From: Marixanthomonas spongiae
Lineage (GTDB): Bacteria; Bacteroidota; Bacteroidia; Flavobacteriales; Flavobacteriaceae
NCBI RefSeq assembly: GCF_003095375.1
Contig: NZ_QEHR01000007.1
Location: forward strand, 1 to 64,000
Length of the DNA: 64,000 nucleotides
Direction: 5' to 3'
The notes under the pieces were generated by a model. It was not told the origin of the DNA and did not search any database. It was given only the letters and a program-made list of their open reading frames with translations. A program made the position numbers and the translations under genes. Numbering within the stretch: position 1 is the first letter of the stretch; the number at the start of each line of letters is the position of its first letter. Below, piece after piece: positions 8,889 through 18,900 of this stretch.

Positions 8889-8924
8889 CTCTTTTATTCT
8901 TTACTGTGCTGGTTATTGTAAATA

Positions 8925-10328
8925 CTAAATATGTAGCGCCCTGTCTTCGGTGGCTGCCAAACAGGCTTCCTTAAAGGTCTCGGAAAATGTCGGGTGCCCG
9001 TGTGACATTCTTGCAATGTCTTCGGCAGCTGCCCTAAATTCCATCGCTACCACTGCTTCGGTATAACTGTCTGCTATGCGCGGGCCTATCATATGCACCC
9101 CCAATATCTCATCTGTCTGCTTATCTGCGATTACCTTGATAAAACCGTCAGTGTCCATACTTATCTTTGCCCGTGCGTTTGCCTTATAGGGAAAAGAGCC
9201 TGTTTTAATACTTCTTCCTGCTTTTTTCAGTTCTTCTTCAGTGGATCCTACACCGGCGACCTCGGGTTGGGTGTACACGATATTTGGGATAAGCGAATAA
9301 TTGATATGGGGTTTTTGGCCAACAATCGTTTCGGCTACAAAAACGCCTTCCTCACTGGCTTTATGGGCAAGCATTGCCCCTCGGATTACATCCCCAATGG
9401 CATACACACCCTTGACGTTGGTTTCGAGGTTTTTATCTACCGTTATCTGTGCTTTCTCATTGGTTTCCACTCCTATATTTTCAAGCCCTAAACTGGCGGT
9501 ATATGGCTTTCGGCCAATGGCCATAAGACAGTAATCGCCTTCTAAGCTCATTTCTTCTTTATCGGAAAGGTTTTCCGCTTTCAATTCTACTTTGCCATCA
9601 GTTGCCGTTGCATTGGTTACCTTATGTTCCAAATAAAAATTAATTCCCTGTTTTCTTAGGGAACGGTGCAATTGATGTCCCAGTGCGCCGTCCATAGTGG
9701 CGATAAGGCTATCAAAATATTCTACTATAGAAATCTTTGAACCCAGGCGGGCGAATACGGAACCAATTTCAACACCTATAACACCACCGCCAACGACCAT
9801 TAAATGCTTGGGGATTTCCTGTAGGGCAAGGGCTTCGGTAGAAGAGATGATACGCTTTTTGTCTATTTTAATATTGGGCAATGAAGCGGGTTTGGACCCT
9901 GTGGCAATGATGATTTTATCGGTTGCTATGGTTTCCGTTTTATCTTCGCCCTTAATTTCAATCGTGTTTTTGTCCTTGATGGTTCCGTGGCCTTCATAAA
10001 GGGTAACCTTGTTATTTTTCATCAGATAATCAACACCATTGATGATTTCCTGTACCACATCCTGAACCCTTTGGTTCATTTTCAGGATATCGACATTGGC
10101 CTCTTTAACATCAATCCCAAAATTTTCGAATTGATGTTTGAGTTTGTAATAATGCTCAGAGGCTTCCAACCAGGCTTTTGACGGGATACAGCCCACGTTT
10201 AGACAGGTACCGCCCAACGTGCTATACCTTTCAACAATGGCCACTTTTAGACCCAATTGGGCGCAACGGATGGCACTTACATACCCGCCCAGACCAGACC
10301 CTATAATTGTTACATCATATTTTTCCAT
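8925..10328 (-). CDS. lpdA: Dihydrolipoyl dehydrogenase-like flavoprotein
   Basis: With the ATG at 10328 (MEKYDVTIIGSG) the protein is 467 residues, the usual length of E3 subunits. The FAD GxGxxG motif is at 10-15, the redox disulfide GGTCLNVGCIPSK has Cys42/Cys47, a second GGGVIGVE NAD site lies near residue 180, and the C-terminal HGHPTFSE His-Glu pair is present. It lacks the C-terminal Cys pair and N-terminal HMA domain of mercuric reductase. It oxidises dihydrolipoamide with NAD+. No E1/E2 genes are nearby, so this is an accessory copy whose role in a metal cluster is unclear. Confidence 0.85.
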   Translation of the reverse strand: MEKYDVTIIGSGLGGYVSAIRCAQLGLKVAIVERYSTLGGTCLNVGCIPSKAWLEASEHYYKLKHQFENFGIDVKEANVDILKMNQRVQDVVQEIINGVDYLMKNNKVTLYEGHGTIKDKNTIEIKGEDKTETIATDKIIIATGSKPASLPNIKIDKKRIISSTEALALQEIPKHLMVVGGGVIGVEIGSVFARLGSKISIVEYFDSLIATMDGALGHQLHRSLRKQGINFYLEHKVTNATATDGKVELKAENLSDKEEMSLEGDYCLMAIGRKPYTASLGLENIGVETNEKAQITVDKNLETNVKGVYAIGDVIRGAMLAHKASEEGVFVAETIVGQKPHINYSLIPNIVYTQPEVAGVGSTEEELKKAGRSIKTGSFPYKANARAKISMDTDGFIKVIADKQTDEILGVHMIGPRIADSYTEAVVAMEFRAAAEDIARMSHGHPTFSETFKEACLAATEDRALHI

Positions 10329-10416
10329 ATTCGTAAATTTTTTAATTAAATAAGGTGGGGGAAACCTTAAGCTGACCATTGGGCGCAAGGGTTCAGTTTT
10401 AAGGCACTCCCACCTA

Positions 10417-10836
10417 TTATTTTTTACTACAATTTTTACATACCCCTTTTAATACCAGGTTCACATCGTTTATTTCATAATCGTCCGGCAAGTTTTGTTT
10501 CGATATTCTATCCGGCAAGCAAATAGTTTTTCCACAAACAGTGCAATGAAAATGCATATGTAAATCTGAGATGTTTTCATCAGAAAGTGCATATTTTGCA
10601 ACGGCCGTTCCATCATCAATCTGGTGGACTATGTTTTTTTCCTCAAACAACTTCATCGTTCTATAAAACGTGGTTTTATTTGCTGTTTTGTTACTTTTAC
10701 TTTTTTTGAGAAAGACCTTCTGCATTTCGTTCAAACTATCAGCATAAGTCTTCCTTTTGAGGTATTTGTATATCTTCGATCTCATTTGGGTAGGCCGAAT
10801 TCCTTTGGACGATAATGTTCTTTCCGTTTTTGTCAT
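10417..10836 (-). CDS. Fur-family transcriptional regulator 1
   Basis: The ATG at 10836 (MTKTERTLSSKG) gives 139 residues. A winged helix is followed by the Fur dimerisation domain with HMHFHC, CTVCGK and terminal CKNCSKK, which form His/Cys metal sites. Fur proteins repress metal-transport genes when loaded with Fe, Zn, Mn or Ni. It lies 44 bp downstream of the P1B-4 ATPase, and a paralogue (13793-14215) lies upstream of the ATPase. The regulated metal cannot be told. Confidence 0.85.
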   Translation of the reverse strand: MTKTERTLSSKGIRPTQMRSKIYKYLKRKTYADSLNEMQKVFLKKSKSNKTANKTTFYRTMKLFEEKNIVHQIDDGTAVAKYALSDENISDLHMHFHCTVCGKTICLPDRISKQNLPDDYEINDVNLVLKGVCKNCSKK

Positions 10837-10880
10837 TTTATATTCTTTCAAAAAACCGGATTCTTCCAAGTCCGGATTTT

Positions 10881-13409
10881 CTATTCTTTTTTATAAGCCA
10901 AAAGACGTAGCGCATTGGCCACGACTACCAAGGTAGACCCCTCGTGAAATGCCACGGCTATACCTATGTTTGCCCAGCTCAAAATGGTAGCCGGTATCAG
11001 CAGTGCCACAACCCCAAGGCTTATCCAAAGGTTCTGCTTGATAATAGCTTTTGCTTTTCTACTTAAACCTATCGCAAAGGGCAGGGTCTCAAGCTTATCG
11101 GCCATAAGGGCAACATCGGCTGTTTCTAAGGCCACATCACTTCCAGCCGCTCCCATCGCAATACCTACGGTACTATTTGCCATTGCAGGCGCATCGTTTA
11201 CACCATCGCCTACCATTGCCACCTTGGATTCTTTTTCTTTTAGCTCTTTAATAGCATCCACCTTTTCTTCCGGCAATAGGCTGCCCCAGGCATCGGTCAA
11301 TCCTATTTCTTCCGCAACGGCATCGGCTACTTTTTGGTTATCGCCCGTAAGCATAATCATACGTTTAATACCGATTCCCTTTAGTTTTTTGAGGGTTCCC
11401 TTGGCGGCTTCACGAGGGGTATCCATTAGAGCGATGATGCCTATATATTCTTCATTCTTCCGAATGAGCATCGTAGTATTTCCCCCACCTTCAAGACCAC
11501 GGACTTTTGTGGTTACCTCTTCGGAAGGTGTACTTTTATCAAGCCCTTCGTACAGGTCGAGGTTGCCGACATAGATTTTGTCATTGTCCAATGATGCTTT
11601 TATACCCTTGCCCAGCACAGCTTCCAAATCGGTCGCATCAGGTATTTCATCCCCTTTCAGCCGCTCCTTTCCATCTCTAACTACTGCTTTTGCCAGGGGA
11701 TGGTCGCTTAGATTCTCTACGGCCACAGCTATTTTTAAAAGTTCGTTTTCAGAAATATCCCCAAGTGGAACCACTTCGGTAAGCTTGGGTTTTCCTTCGG
11801 TGAGGGTACCGGTCTTGTCAAAGGCAAGGGCGGTAATAACGCCGAGGTCTTCCAAAGGTCGCCCTCCTTTGATAAGCACTCCGCCACGGGCGGCCCTCGC
11901 CACGCCACTCAATACGGCACTCGGTGTCGAAATCGCAAGGGCACAGGGACTGGCAGCAACCAAAACGGCCATTGCCCTATAAAAACTATCGCTAAAGGGT
12001 TCATCGATGACCAAGAAAGCGAAGAGCAGCAGCACGACCAATACCAGTACGGAAGGCACAAAATATCTTTCAAATTTATCGGTAAGCAACTGAGTCGGCG
12101 ATTTTTGGGTCTGCGCCTCATTCACCAATTTTACCAATCGGGATAGTGTAGAGTCCTTCGCCTCTTTGATAACCTTTATTTCAAGGGTGTTGTTGCCGTT
12201 AATTGTTCCAGAAAAAACGCGGTTTTCGTCCTTTATTTCATCATTGTCTGAATAGTCCTTGGCAGTATCCTCCACGGGAACTTTGTCCACCGGTACACTT
12301 TCCCCGGTAATAGGGGCTTGGTTGACACTACTTTTACCATCGACCACAACGCCATCGGCAGATATTTTACTGTTTGGTTTGACCACGATGATATCGCCTA
12401 TACTCAATTTTTCGATACCGACCTCTTCGGTCTTGCCATCTTTTTTTAGCAGGGCGGTTTTTGGTGCTAAATCTGCCAGTGCCGCAATGGACTTTCGGGC
12501 CTTTTCCATTGCATAATGTTCAAGGGCGTGCCCCAAACTAAACAGGAACAATAACAATGCACCTTCTGCCCATTCTCCCAGAATGGCAGCGCCAATGGCG
12601 GCAACCAGCATTAAAAAGTCAATTTCAAAACCGCCTTTGGCGACGGTCTGTATTGCTTCCTTGGCCGTAAAGAAACCACCGAAAAAGTAAGCACCAATGT
12701 ATAAAGTAAGACTGACCCAATCTGGGATGGATTCCACATAGAAAAGGCCGAATCCTATTCCGAGAAGTGCCCCACAGATAATGGAAAAAATAAGCTCCGT
12801 ATTTTTACCGAAAATACCACCGTGGGCGTGCTCTTCTCCTTCCTCGTGGGTCTCGCCTTCTTTGTGCTCGTATCCCTCTGTGGAAGTTTGCTCTTTTGTC
12901 TCTTCCTTCTTTGAACGCTCCTGTTTTTTGGATGCTTTGGTGTAATCATTTTCGTTTGAAGCACTCCTTTGAATCTGAAGGTCTTCTTTTTCAATTTGTT
13001 TACTTATTTCATCAAAATTTGTTTGCTTTTTATCAAATTCAAGTCGTACCATTCCAGAACCTGAAACGGAAGCTTCCAAAACTCCATTGATTGCCAAAAG
13101 GCTTTTCTCTATGGAACGTGCCTGCCTTGTGTCTCTGATTCCTTTAACTTCAATGAGCAAATGCCCGTATTTTTCGGTAATCTCGGCACCAGTACTTTCG
13201 GCGAGAGATTGAATGCGGTCAATGGAAATGATATCTGGGTCATAATGAAAACAGAGCTGTGGCACATCTGCTCCGTTTGCATCGGCAATGTGCACTTTTT
13301 CGATGCCCTCTTTAGCTTGTAGTTTTTGAATAAGCCTTTCAACACAAGAATCTTTTTCGTTAGGAACTTGCGGAAGGATGACCGGTATTTTTAGTTGTAG
13401 TTTTTCCAT
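10881..13409 (-). CDS. P1B-4-type metal-exporting ATPase (SPC/HEGST)
   Basis: This 842-residue pump has two N-terminal HMA-like folds without CxxC, then a His/Glu-rich linker (EGYEHKEGETHEEGEEHAHG) before the first TM. It has an ITGES actuator motif, ion-site SPC at 487-489, phosphorylated Asp531 in DKTGT, an SDHPLA nucleotide-site motif, GDGVNDAPA, and HEGST at 822-826 in the last helices. SPC plus HEGST defines subgroup P1B-4, whose members export Co2+, Fe2+, Zn2+ or Ni2+. Two Fur paralogues flank it, which favours Fe or Co/Zn. It is intact in sequence. Confidence 0.9.
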   Translation of the reverse strand: MEKLQLKIPVILPQVPNEKDSCVERLIQKLQAKEGIEKVHIADANGADVPQLCFHYDPDIISIDRIQSLAESTGAEITEKYGHLLIEVKGIRDTRQARSIEKSLLAINGVLEASVSGSGMVRLEFDKKQTNFDEISKQIEKEDLQIQRSASNENDYTKASKKQERSKKEETKEQTSTEGYEHKEGETHEEGEEHAHGGIFGKNTELIFSIICGALLGIGFGLFYVESIPDWVSLTLYIGAYFFGGFFTAKEAIQTVAKGGFEIDFLMLVAAIGAAILGEWAEGALLLFLFSLGHALEHYAMEKARKSIAALADLAPKTALLKKDGKTEEVGIEKLSIGDIIVVKPNSKISADGVVVDGKSSVNQAPITGESVPVDKVPVEDTAKDYSDNDEIKDENRVFSGTINGNNTLEIKVIKEAKDSTLSRLVKLVNEAQTQKSPTQLLTDKFERYFVPSVLVLVVLLLFAFLVIDEPFSDSFYRAMAVLVAASPCALAISTPSAVLSGVARAARGGVLIKGGRPLEDLGVITALAFDKTGTLTEGKPKLTEVVPLGDISENELLKIAVAVENLSDHPLAKAVVRDGKERLKGDEIPDATDLEAVLGKGIKASLDNDKIYVGNLDLYEGLDKSTPSEEVTTKVRGLEGGGNTTMLIRKNEEYIGIIALMDTPREAAKGTLKKLKGIGIKRMIMLTGDNQKVADAVAEEIGLTDAWGSLLPEEKVDAIKELKEKESKVAMVGDGVNDAPAMANSTVGIAMGAAGSDVALETADVALMADKLETLPFAIGLSRKAKAIIKQNLWISLGVVALLIPATILSWANIGIAVAFHEGSTLVVVANALRLLAYKKE

Positions 13410-13418
13410 TTTTTATTT

Positions 13419-13766
13419 TTATTTTATCCACTCTTTGGCATCGTCTTTTTCTTCGGTCCTATAAAATTTTATATGAGCTTCTGAGAAAGGAAGCAATACC
13501 TCGGTAAATTGCTCTTGCCATTTAACGCTACCCACCAAAGTAACACGCTTTAAATGCTTTTCATTCGGAAGGTTTAATTCAATTCCCTTCCAATATGCCT
13601 CTGCTGTTCAACCTTCAAAATTTTCCATCTCGATGTACCAGGAAACTTCCTGATGGGCAGTTATATGCTCTGTTAAGACTGGTATCAAGTTTTCATAATC
13701 CTTGGCATCCAGCTTATTCTCTGCTACCATATATACAGTAGCCTCTTTTTTATAAATTTTCATCAT
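13419..13766 (-). pseudogene. SpoIIAA/STAS-like protein with in-frame TGA
   Basis: Reading from ATG 13766 gives MMKIYKKEATVYMVAEN... up to YIEMENFEG, then TGA at 13608-13610. The same frame continues with TAEAYWKGIEL...VTLVGSVKWQ...DDAKEWIK to TAA. The intact paralogue at 4717-5076 has FTGWD at the matching place, so TGA replaces a Trp TGG by one base change. It would give a 53-residue stub and a 60-residue tail. It lies 9 bp upstream of the P1B-4 ATPase gene. Confidence 0.8.
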
Positions 13767-13792
13767 TGTTCCAATTTTTTAAATCAAAAAAC

Positions 13793-14215
13793 TTAATCCA
13801 AGTCATTGCTACATTTTTCACAGATACCCTTTACCACCAAGTTGATATCCTCCGAGATGTAGCCATCAGGCAAGTTGATATGAGGGATTTTATGGTCTGT
13901 TAAACAAACCGTTTCATTACAATTGTTGCAATGAAAGTGTAAATGAAGGTCGTTGCCGAGCTCGCATTCACAATTTTCTTCGCAAAGGGCGTATTTTATA
14001 ACTCCCGTACCATCCTCAATTTGATGCACAATACCTTTTTCCTCAAACACTTTCATAGTCCTGAATAGTGTGCTTCTTTCACTGGCCTTAAAATCCTTTT
14101 CCAAATCGCCAAGGCTGATAGCCACATTTAACTCTGCCAAACGCTTATAGATCATCAGACGCATTGCCGTAGGACGAATTCCTCTGCTTTCCAACTTTTT
14201 TACTATTTTTTGCAT
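13793..14215 (-). CDS. Fur-family transcriptional regulator 2
   Basis: This 140-residue protein shares KLESRGIRPTAMRLMIYKRL with regulator 1. It has a winged helix, then a Cys-rich insert (ENCECELGNDLHLHFHC), NNCNETVCLTD, and a terminal CEKC. The additional Cys residues near the hinge may widen or change the metal site. It lies between the PII-like gene and the STAS-like remnant, upstream of the P1B-4 pump. It probably controls this operon together with the 10417-10836 paralogue, but no operator could be identified. Confidence 0.85.
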   Translation of the reverse strand: MQKIVKKLESRGIRPTAMRLMIYKRLAELNVAISLGDLEKDFKASERSTLFRTMKVFEEKGIVHQIEDGTGVIKYALCEENCECELGNDLHLHFHCNNCNETVCLTDHKIPHINLPDGYISEDINLVVKGICEKCSNDLD

Positions 14216-14239
14216 TAGGTATAAATGAGTTTATAGGTG

Positions 14240-14569
14240 TTAACGTTTAAAGGACTCTCCAGTTTTTATTCGGAAGGCATCTTCAATGTGGGACAAATAA
14301 ATAATGCCATCACCTGGATTTGGAGTCTTTCCGTTTTCCAGAATAATATTGATAGCTAATTGTGCTTCCTCATTTTGACATACCAGTTCTAATTTTACCA
14401 CCGGACTGTCGGTTACACGGAAATCTAAAGAAGGTGATGCACCTTTTGCTTTAAAAGCCCCCGTTCCTTCTCCCTGGGAAAGGGTCATACTCTTAAAACC
14501 ACTATTACTAAGTGCTTCGGTTACTTTTTGAACTCGTTTCGGTTTTATAAATGCTTTTATTTCTTTCAT
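14240..14569 (-). CDS. PII-like metal-operon protein
   Basis: This 109-residue protein has the PII ferredoxin-like fold: MKEIKAFIKPKRVQKVTEAL at the start, a shortened T-loop region (GEGTGAFKAKG), and the C-terminal GDGIIYLSHIEDAFRIKTGE that resembles GlnB GDGKIFV...RIRTGE. It lacks the Tyr51 uridylylation context. PII-like proteins next to RND heavy-metal efflux genes are thought to sense nucleotides or metals. It lies downstream of the CusB-like adaptor on the same strand, which supports a role in controlling that pump. Confidence 0.75.
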   Translation of the reverse strand: MKEIKAFIKPKRVQKVTEALSNSGFKSMTLSQGEGTGAFKAKGASPSLDFRVTDSPVVKLELVCQNEEAQLAINIILENGKTPNPGDGIIYLSHIEDAFRIKTGESFKR

Positions 14570-14663
14570 TGCTGTTACTGTATTTCGTTATTAAAGATAG
14601 ACTCTCTGGATTTTAAATTAAGACAAACATTTTACAGAGAGCCCATCTATCTAAATTTTTAAT

Positions 14664-15938
14664 TTAATGACTATGGGAAGTTTGGCTTTTTTGCATTTCG
14701 GAAATCAAATAATAAGATCCGTTGTAAGCCACCTGGGTACCTTCCGGCAGGGGTTCCAAAAGTTTAATTTCCACCCAACCACCTTCAGTCTTCCCTGTCC
14801 TGATTTCTATAGGCTTGAATTCCCATTCGGTTTCACCATCTTCCTGGTGTTTTTGCGCGGTAAAAATGTAAGGGTTTCCTTCTTCTTCAATAATTGCTTC
14901 TTCCGGTAAAGCGGAAACCTTCTTTTTTTCTGTCAAAATTCTCCCGTTTATATACATGCCCGGGATGAGGTAATCTTCTTTATTGTCTATTTCCGCGTGA
15001 ACGTGTACCGCCTTGGGATTTTGCTCAAATTGTTTACCAACTGAATATATCGTTCCCGTTAAATTACTACCGGGAACTGATTCAAGTGTAAAAGATATTT
15101 TTTGACCTTCTTTTACTTTATAGATATCTTTTTCGAAAACCATTAGATCGGCGTGAACATGCTCATTGTCAACCACCATAAACATTCCGGTCTGTGGTTC
15201 TACATATTGTCCTATTTGCACCAAAACTTTTTCTATATAACCTCCAATAGGGCTTACTACTGGGATATATTCGTAAAGGTTACCACTTCTAACCTGGGAA
15301 GCATTTAGGTTTAACTGACGCAATTGGGATTCATAACTTTTCACTTCACCTTTTACAGACTGATAGTTTGATTGGGTTTGTTGAAATGTTTTTCCTGAAC
15401 CCACTTCCGCTTCATACAGTCGTTTCTGTCTATCAAATTCTTTCTCCAAAAATTGCATTCTACTATACGCATTAATATAATCAGACTGCATCCTGGTCAA
15501 ATTTGGGTGGGAAAGATAGGCTAGTACCTGACCTTTATTTACCTTATCCCCCTCAATAACTTTTATAGAAGTTATATTACCGCCTAAAATTGCCGTAACG
15601 GTAGCTTCATATTGAGGCGGCACTTCCAGTTGTCCATTGGCTTTCACTACGCCAGAAAGAGCTTTGGTAGGCAGGGAATCCACTTTAATCCCTAAACTAT
15701 TGAATTTCATCTCTGAAAGATGTACCGCGCGCATCCCACCTTCTTCTTCACCGTGATTTTCCCCTCCTTCTTCACTGTGGCCTTCTTCTGCGTCGTCATT
15801 GTGGCCGTCATCGCCTTCGGCATGAGCAGCTTCTGTTTCTTGGGAAGTGTCTTCTCCCGCATCAGGATTTTCTTTACATCCAAAGAACAGGCTGAGCGTT
15901 AAGGCAAGCATTAGAATATTTATTGATCTTGTATTCAT
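14664..15938 (-). CDS. RND efflux periplasmic adaptor (CusB/CzcB-like lipoprotein)
   Basis: This 424-residue protein has a lipoprotein signal with FFGC (Cys21), followed by an acidic His-rich stretch of about 45 residues (residues 30-70) that may bind metal. Next comes the membrane-fusion-protein core: a barrel-sandwich hybrid (VTAILGGNITSIKVIEGDKV), a helical hairpin (residues 150-210) and a beta-barrel with IPGMYINGRI. It would link the inner-membrane pump at 15961-20394 to its outer-membrane channel. It lies 22 bp downstream of the pump gene. Confidence 0.9.
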   Translation of the reverse strand: MNTRSINILMLALTLSLFFGCKENPDAGEDTSQETEAAHAEGDDGHNDDAEEGHSEEGGENHGEEEGGMRAVHLSEMKFNSLGIKVDSLPTKALSGVVKANGQLEVPPQYEATVTAILGGNITSIKVIEGDKVNKGQVLAYLSHPNLTRMQSDYINAYSRMQFLEKEFDRQKRLYEAEVGSGKTFQQTQSNYQSVKGEVKSYESQLRQLNLNASQVRSGNLYEYIPVVSPIGGYIEKVLVQIGQYVEPQTGMFMVVDNEHVHADLMVFEKDIYKVKEGQKISFTLESVPGSNLTGTIYSVGKQFEQNPKAVHVHAEIDNKEDYLIPGMYINGRILTEKKKVSALPEEAIIEEEGNPYIFTAQKHQEDGETEWEFKPIEIRTGKTEGGWVEIKLLEPLPEGTQVAYNGSYYLISEMQKSQTSHSH

Positions 15939-15960
15939 ATCGATTTTCTTATTTTAATTT

Positions 15961-18900
15961 TTAATTTGAATTCTTAAGGTAATATTCCAGTTGGTAACGG
16001 CTGTCGAGATAATCGTTAAAAGCACTCCAGGCATTTACCTCGATTCTAATGGCATCTCTTATATTTTGGAGAAATGTCACATAATCGATAGCGCCTTCCT
16101 TAAAGGCCAGCACTGATCCATCTTGTTGCTCTTTGGCCAGCGGAAGTGCTTCATCCCTATAATAATTCCATGAGTTTCTCCATTTGATGTAGTCTTCACG
16201 CATATTTTTATAGGCGGTTTCCAGTTCGATTTTATCCTGATAAAAGTTTTGCTCTGCAATCTGTCTATTTACTTGTGCTTCCTGTGTACGGCCTAATTCC
16301 GGCCCAAAAAACAGCGGAATTTGAATTCCTATTTGATATTGGAAGAAACCCGATTGCCCGGCTATTTCCTGTCTGGCATACTGACCCTGCAATTTGGGTA
16401 GGAATTGTGATTTTCGTTCTTTGGTGACCGCTTTTGCAACATCCACCCTTTGTTCAGAAACCTTAAGCGCAGGATGGTTTTCGAGCGACTCCAACAAAAA
16501 GTCTAGTGGTTCATCCAATGCTTCAGCAGGCAAATCCGGTACATCATAAATTGTGTCACTAACAAACCATAGGTTTAAGCGTTGTAATGATTTCAGGTAA
16601 TTTCGGTATGACTGTTCCAGCTGTATTTTAACCTCGTTCGCCTGGTTGGAGGTAGCGAGGTATTCCAATTTGGAGGTGGCCTCTGTTTCATATCGGATCT
16701 GTGCCGCCCTTTCGATATCGTTGAAAATGGAATCCATTTTTCTATATACCTGAAATGTCCTTTTGGTTGTATAAACCGAGGCCCAGGCCCTGCTTACTTC
16801 ACGTTCAATTTCAATGGTAGATAGCTCTAAGGCATTTTCAGCAAGGGCAATCCTTTCTTTCTGTAGTTTTAACCGGGGTACTATTCCGAAAACATCTATG
16901 CCTTGTTGTTGGACGCCAATTTGGGTATAGATCCCATCAGAGCCATTTCCTACTTCTTCTTTTCCTGTAAAGATTTGGGTGTTTCCAAAATCATAGGCGG
17001 TTTTGCGCAATACTTCCTCACTTTCAATTTTGAGCTGGGCAGCTTGGAGCTGTGGAAAATTTTTGATTGCGATTTCTTTAGCCTCTTCCAAACTAATAGT
17101 TTGTAAAGTATCCTGCTGTGGATATTCCGAGGACATTTCACCAGATTGGGCATTTACGGAAAAGGTTCCGCCTAACATCAAGCCAATTATCAAAATTGTG
17201 GCTAAAGATCGTGAATTGGAAGAATCAAGCTTGTTCTGTTCCTTTTTCTCTCGTCTCTTCTCTACAAATGTATAAAGGACAGGAAGAACAACCAGAGTAA
17301 GTAAGGTAGCTGTAAGCATGCCACCAATAACAACCGTAGCAAGGGGTCGTTGTACTTCAGCTCCTGCAGAGCTTGAAAATGCCATCGGCAGAAATCCAAA
17401 AATATCTGTTGTTGCTGTTAACATAATGGGACGTATTCGTTCTTTGGTTCCTGTAAAAATTCTATCTTTTATACTGGTTACCCCTTCTTCTTTTAAGGAA
17501 TTAAACCTATTAATGAGCACCAGCCCGTTTAAAACCGCAACCCCAAACAATACAATGAAGCCTACACCAGCTGAAATACTGAACGGCATACCTCTTAACC
17601 AAAGGGCAAATACACCTCCGATAGCAGCCAATGGTATCGCCATATAGATCATGATAGATTGGGAAAAAGATTTTAAGGCAAAATATAGAAGCACGAAAAT
17701 CAGGAATAATGCTATCGGTACAACAATCACTAATCGATCTTTGGCACTCTGAAGGTTTTCGAATTCCCCCCCATAAGTTATATAATAACCGGGAGGTAGT
17801 TCCAATTCTTCATCTAATCTTTGCTGAATATCATTAACGACTGACTCTACATCCCTTCCCCGGGCATTTACACCCACATAGGTTCTTCTATACGTGTCAT
17901 CCCTTGAAATTTGCATAGGACCCGGAACATATTCGATATTTGCTATTTCTTTTATCGGCACCTGAATTCCGTCTGGAAGATCGATATACATCCCACGTAA
18001 ATCCTCAATATTCTTTCTATGGTTTTCATCAAATCTTACTACCAGATCAAATCGTTTTTCACCTTCAAAGATGACCCCGGCAGTTCCTCCGGCAAAAGCG
18101 GTGCTTATATAATCATTGACCTTTTGAATATCCAGTCCATACTGGGCTATTTTATCACGGTTAAATTGAACTGTCATTTGGGGGAGGCCAGATGTTCGCT
18201 CCGCGTTTACATCTCCAGCCCCGGGCACGGTTTGGATAATATTGGCCATTTCCTGCACTTTTTCTGATAAAATTTCCAGATCTTCACCATATAACTTTAC
18301 GGCAATATCTTCCCTCACACCTTCCAACAATTCGTTAAACCGAAGTTCTACCGGTTGGGTGAAAACAAGATTTACACCGGTCAGCTCTTCATCCAGTTTT
18401 TGTTTGATTTTATCTATTAGTCCTTCTTTAGTTGCAGCGGTTGTCCATTTGTCCCGGTCCTTCTCAAGGATCAAATACATATCTGAAATATCCATGGGCA
18501 TGGGATCTGTGGGGATATCTGCTACTCCAATACGGGCTGTTGCCGTTTTGATTTCTGGGAAGTTTTCTAAGAGTATATTCTCTATTTTTTTAGAAACTTC
18601 AATAGACTCTGTTAGTGAGCTACCTGGTCTTATTAATGCCTGCATGGCAATATCCCCTTCATCAAGTTGAGGTACAAATTCTCCTCCCATTCTGGAAAAA
18701 AGAAAACCGGCGAAAATAAGCAGCACCACCGCAGATCCAATAACAATCAATTTCAGTTTTAATGCTCCTTTCAATAAAGGCATATATACTCTTTGTATCC
18801 CTCCAATAATCTTATCGCTAACTTTTTCCAACCAGCGTTCGAATTTTCCAAACCAATTCTTTTTATTCTGAATTGGTTTCATAAATAAGGCCGACATCAT

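Noticed and set aside
8925-10328. Mercuric reductase (merA)
   Set aside because: It lacks the C-terminal Cys pair and N-terminal HMA domain. The His-Glu pair and length fit lipoamide dehydrogenase.
13608-13610. TGA in the STAS-like gene as selenocysteine or recoded Trp
   Set aside because: The paralogue has Trp, not Cys, and no other in-frame TGA use is seen in this genome, so nonsense mutation is simpler.
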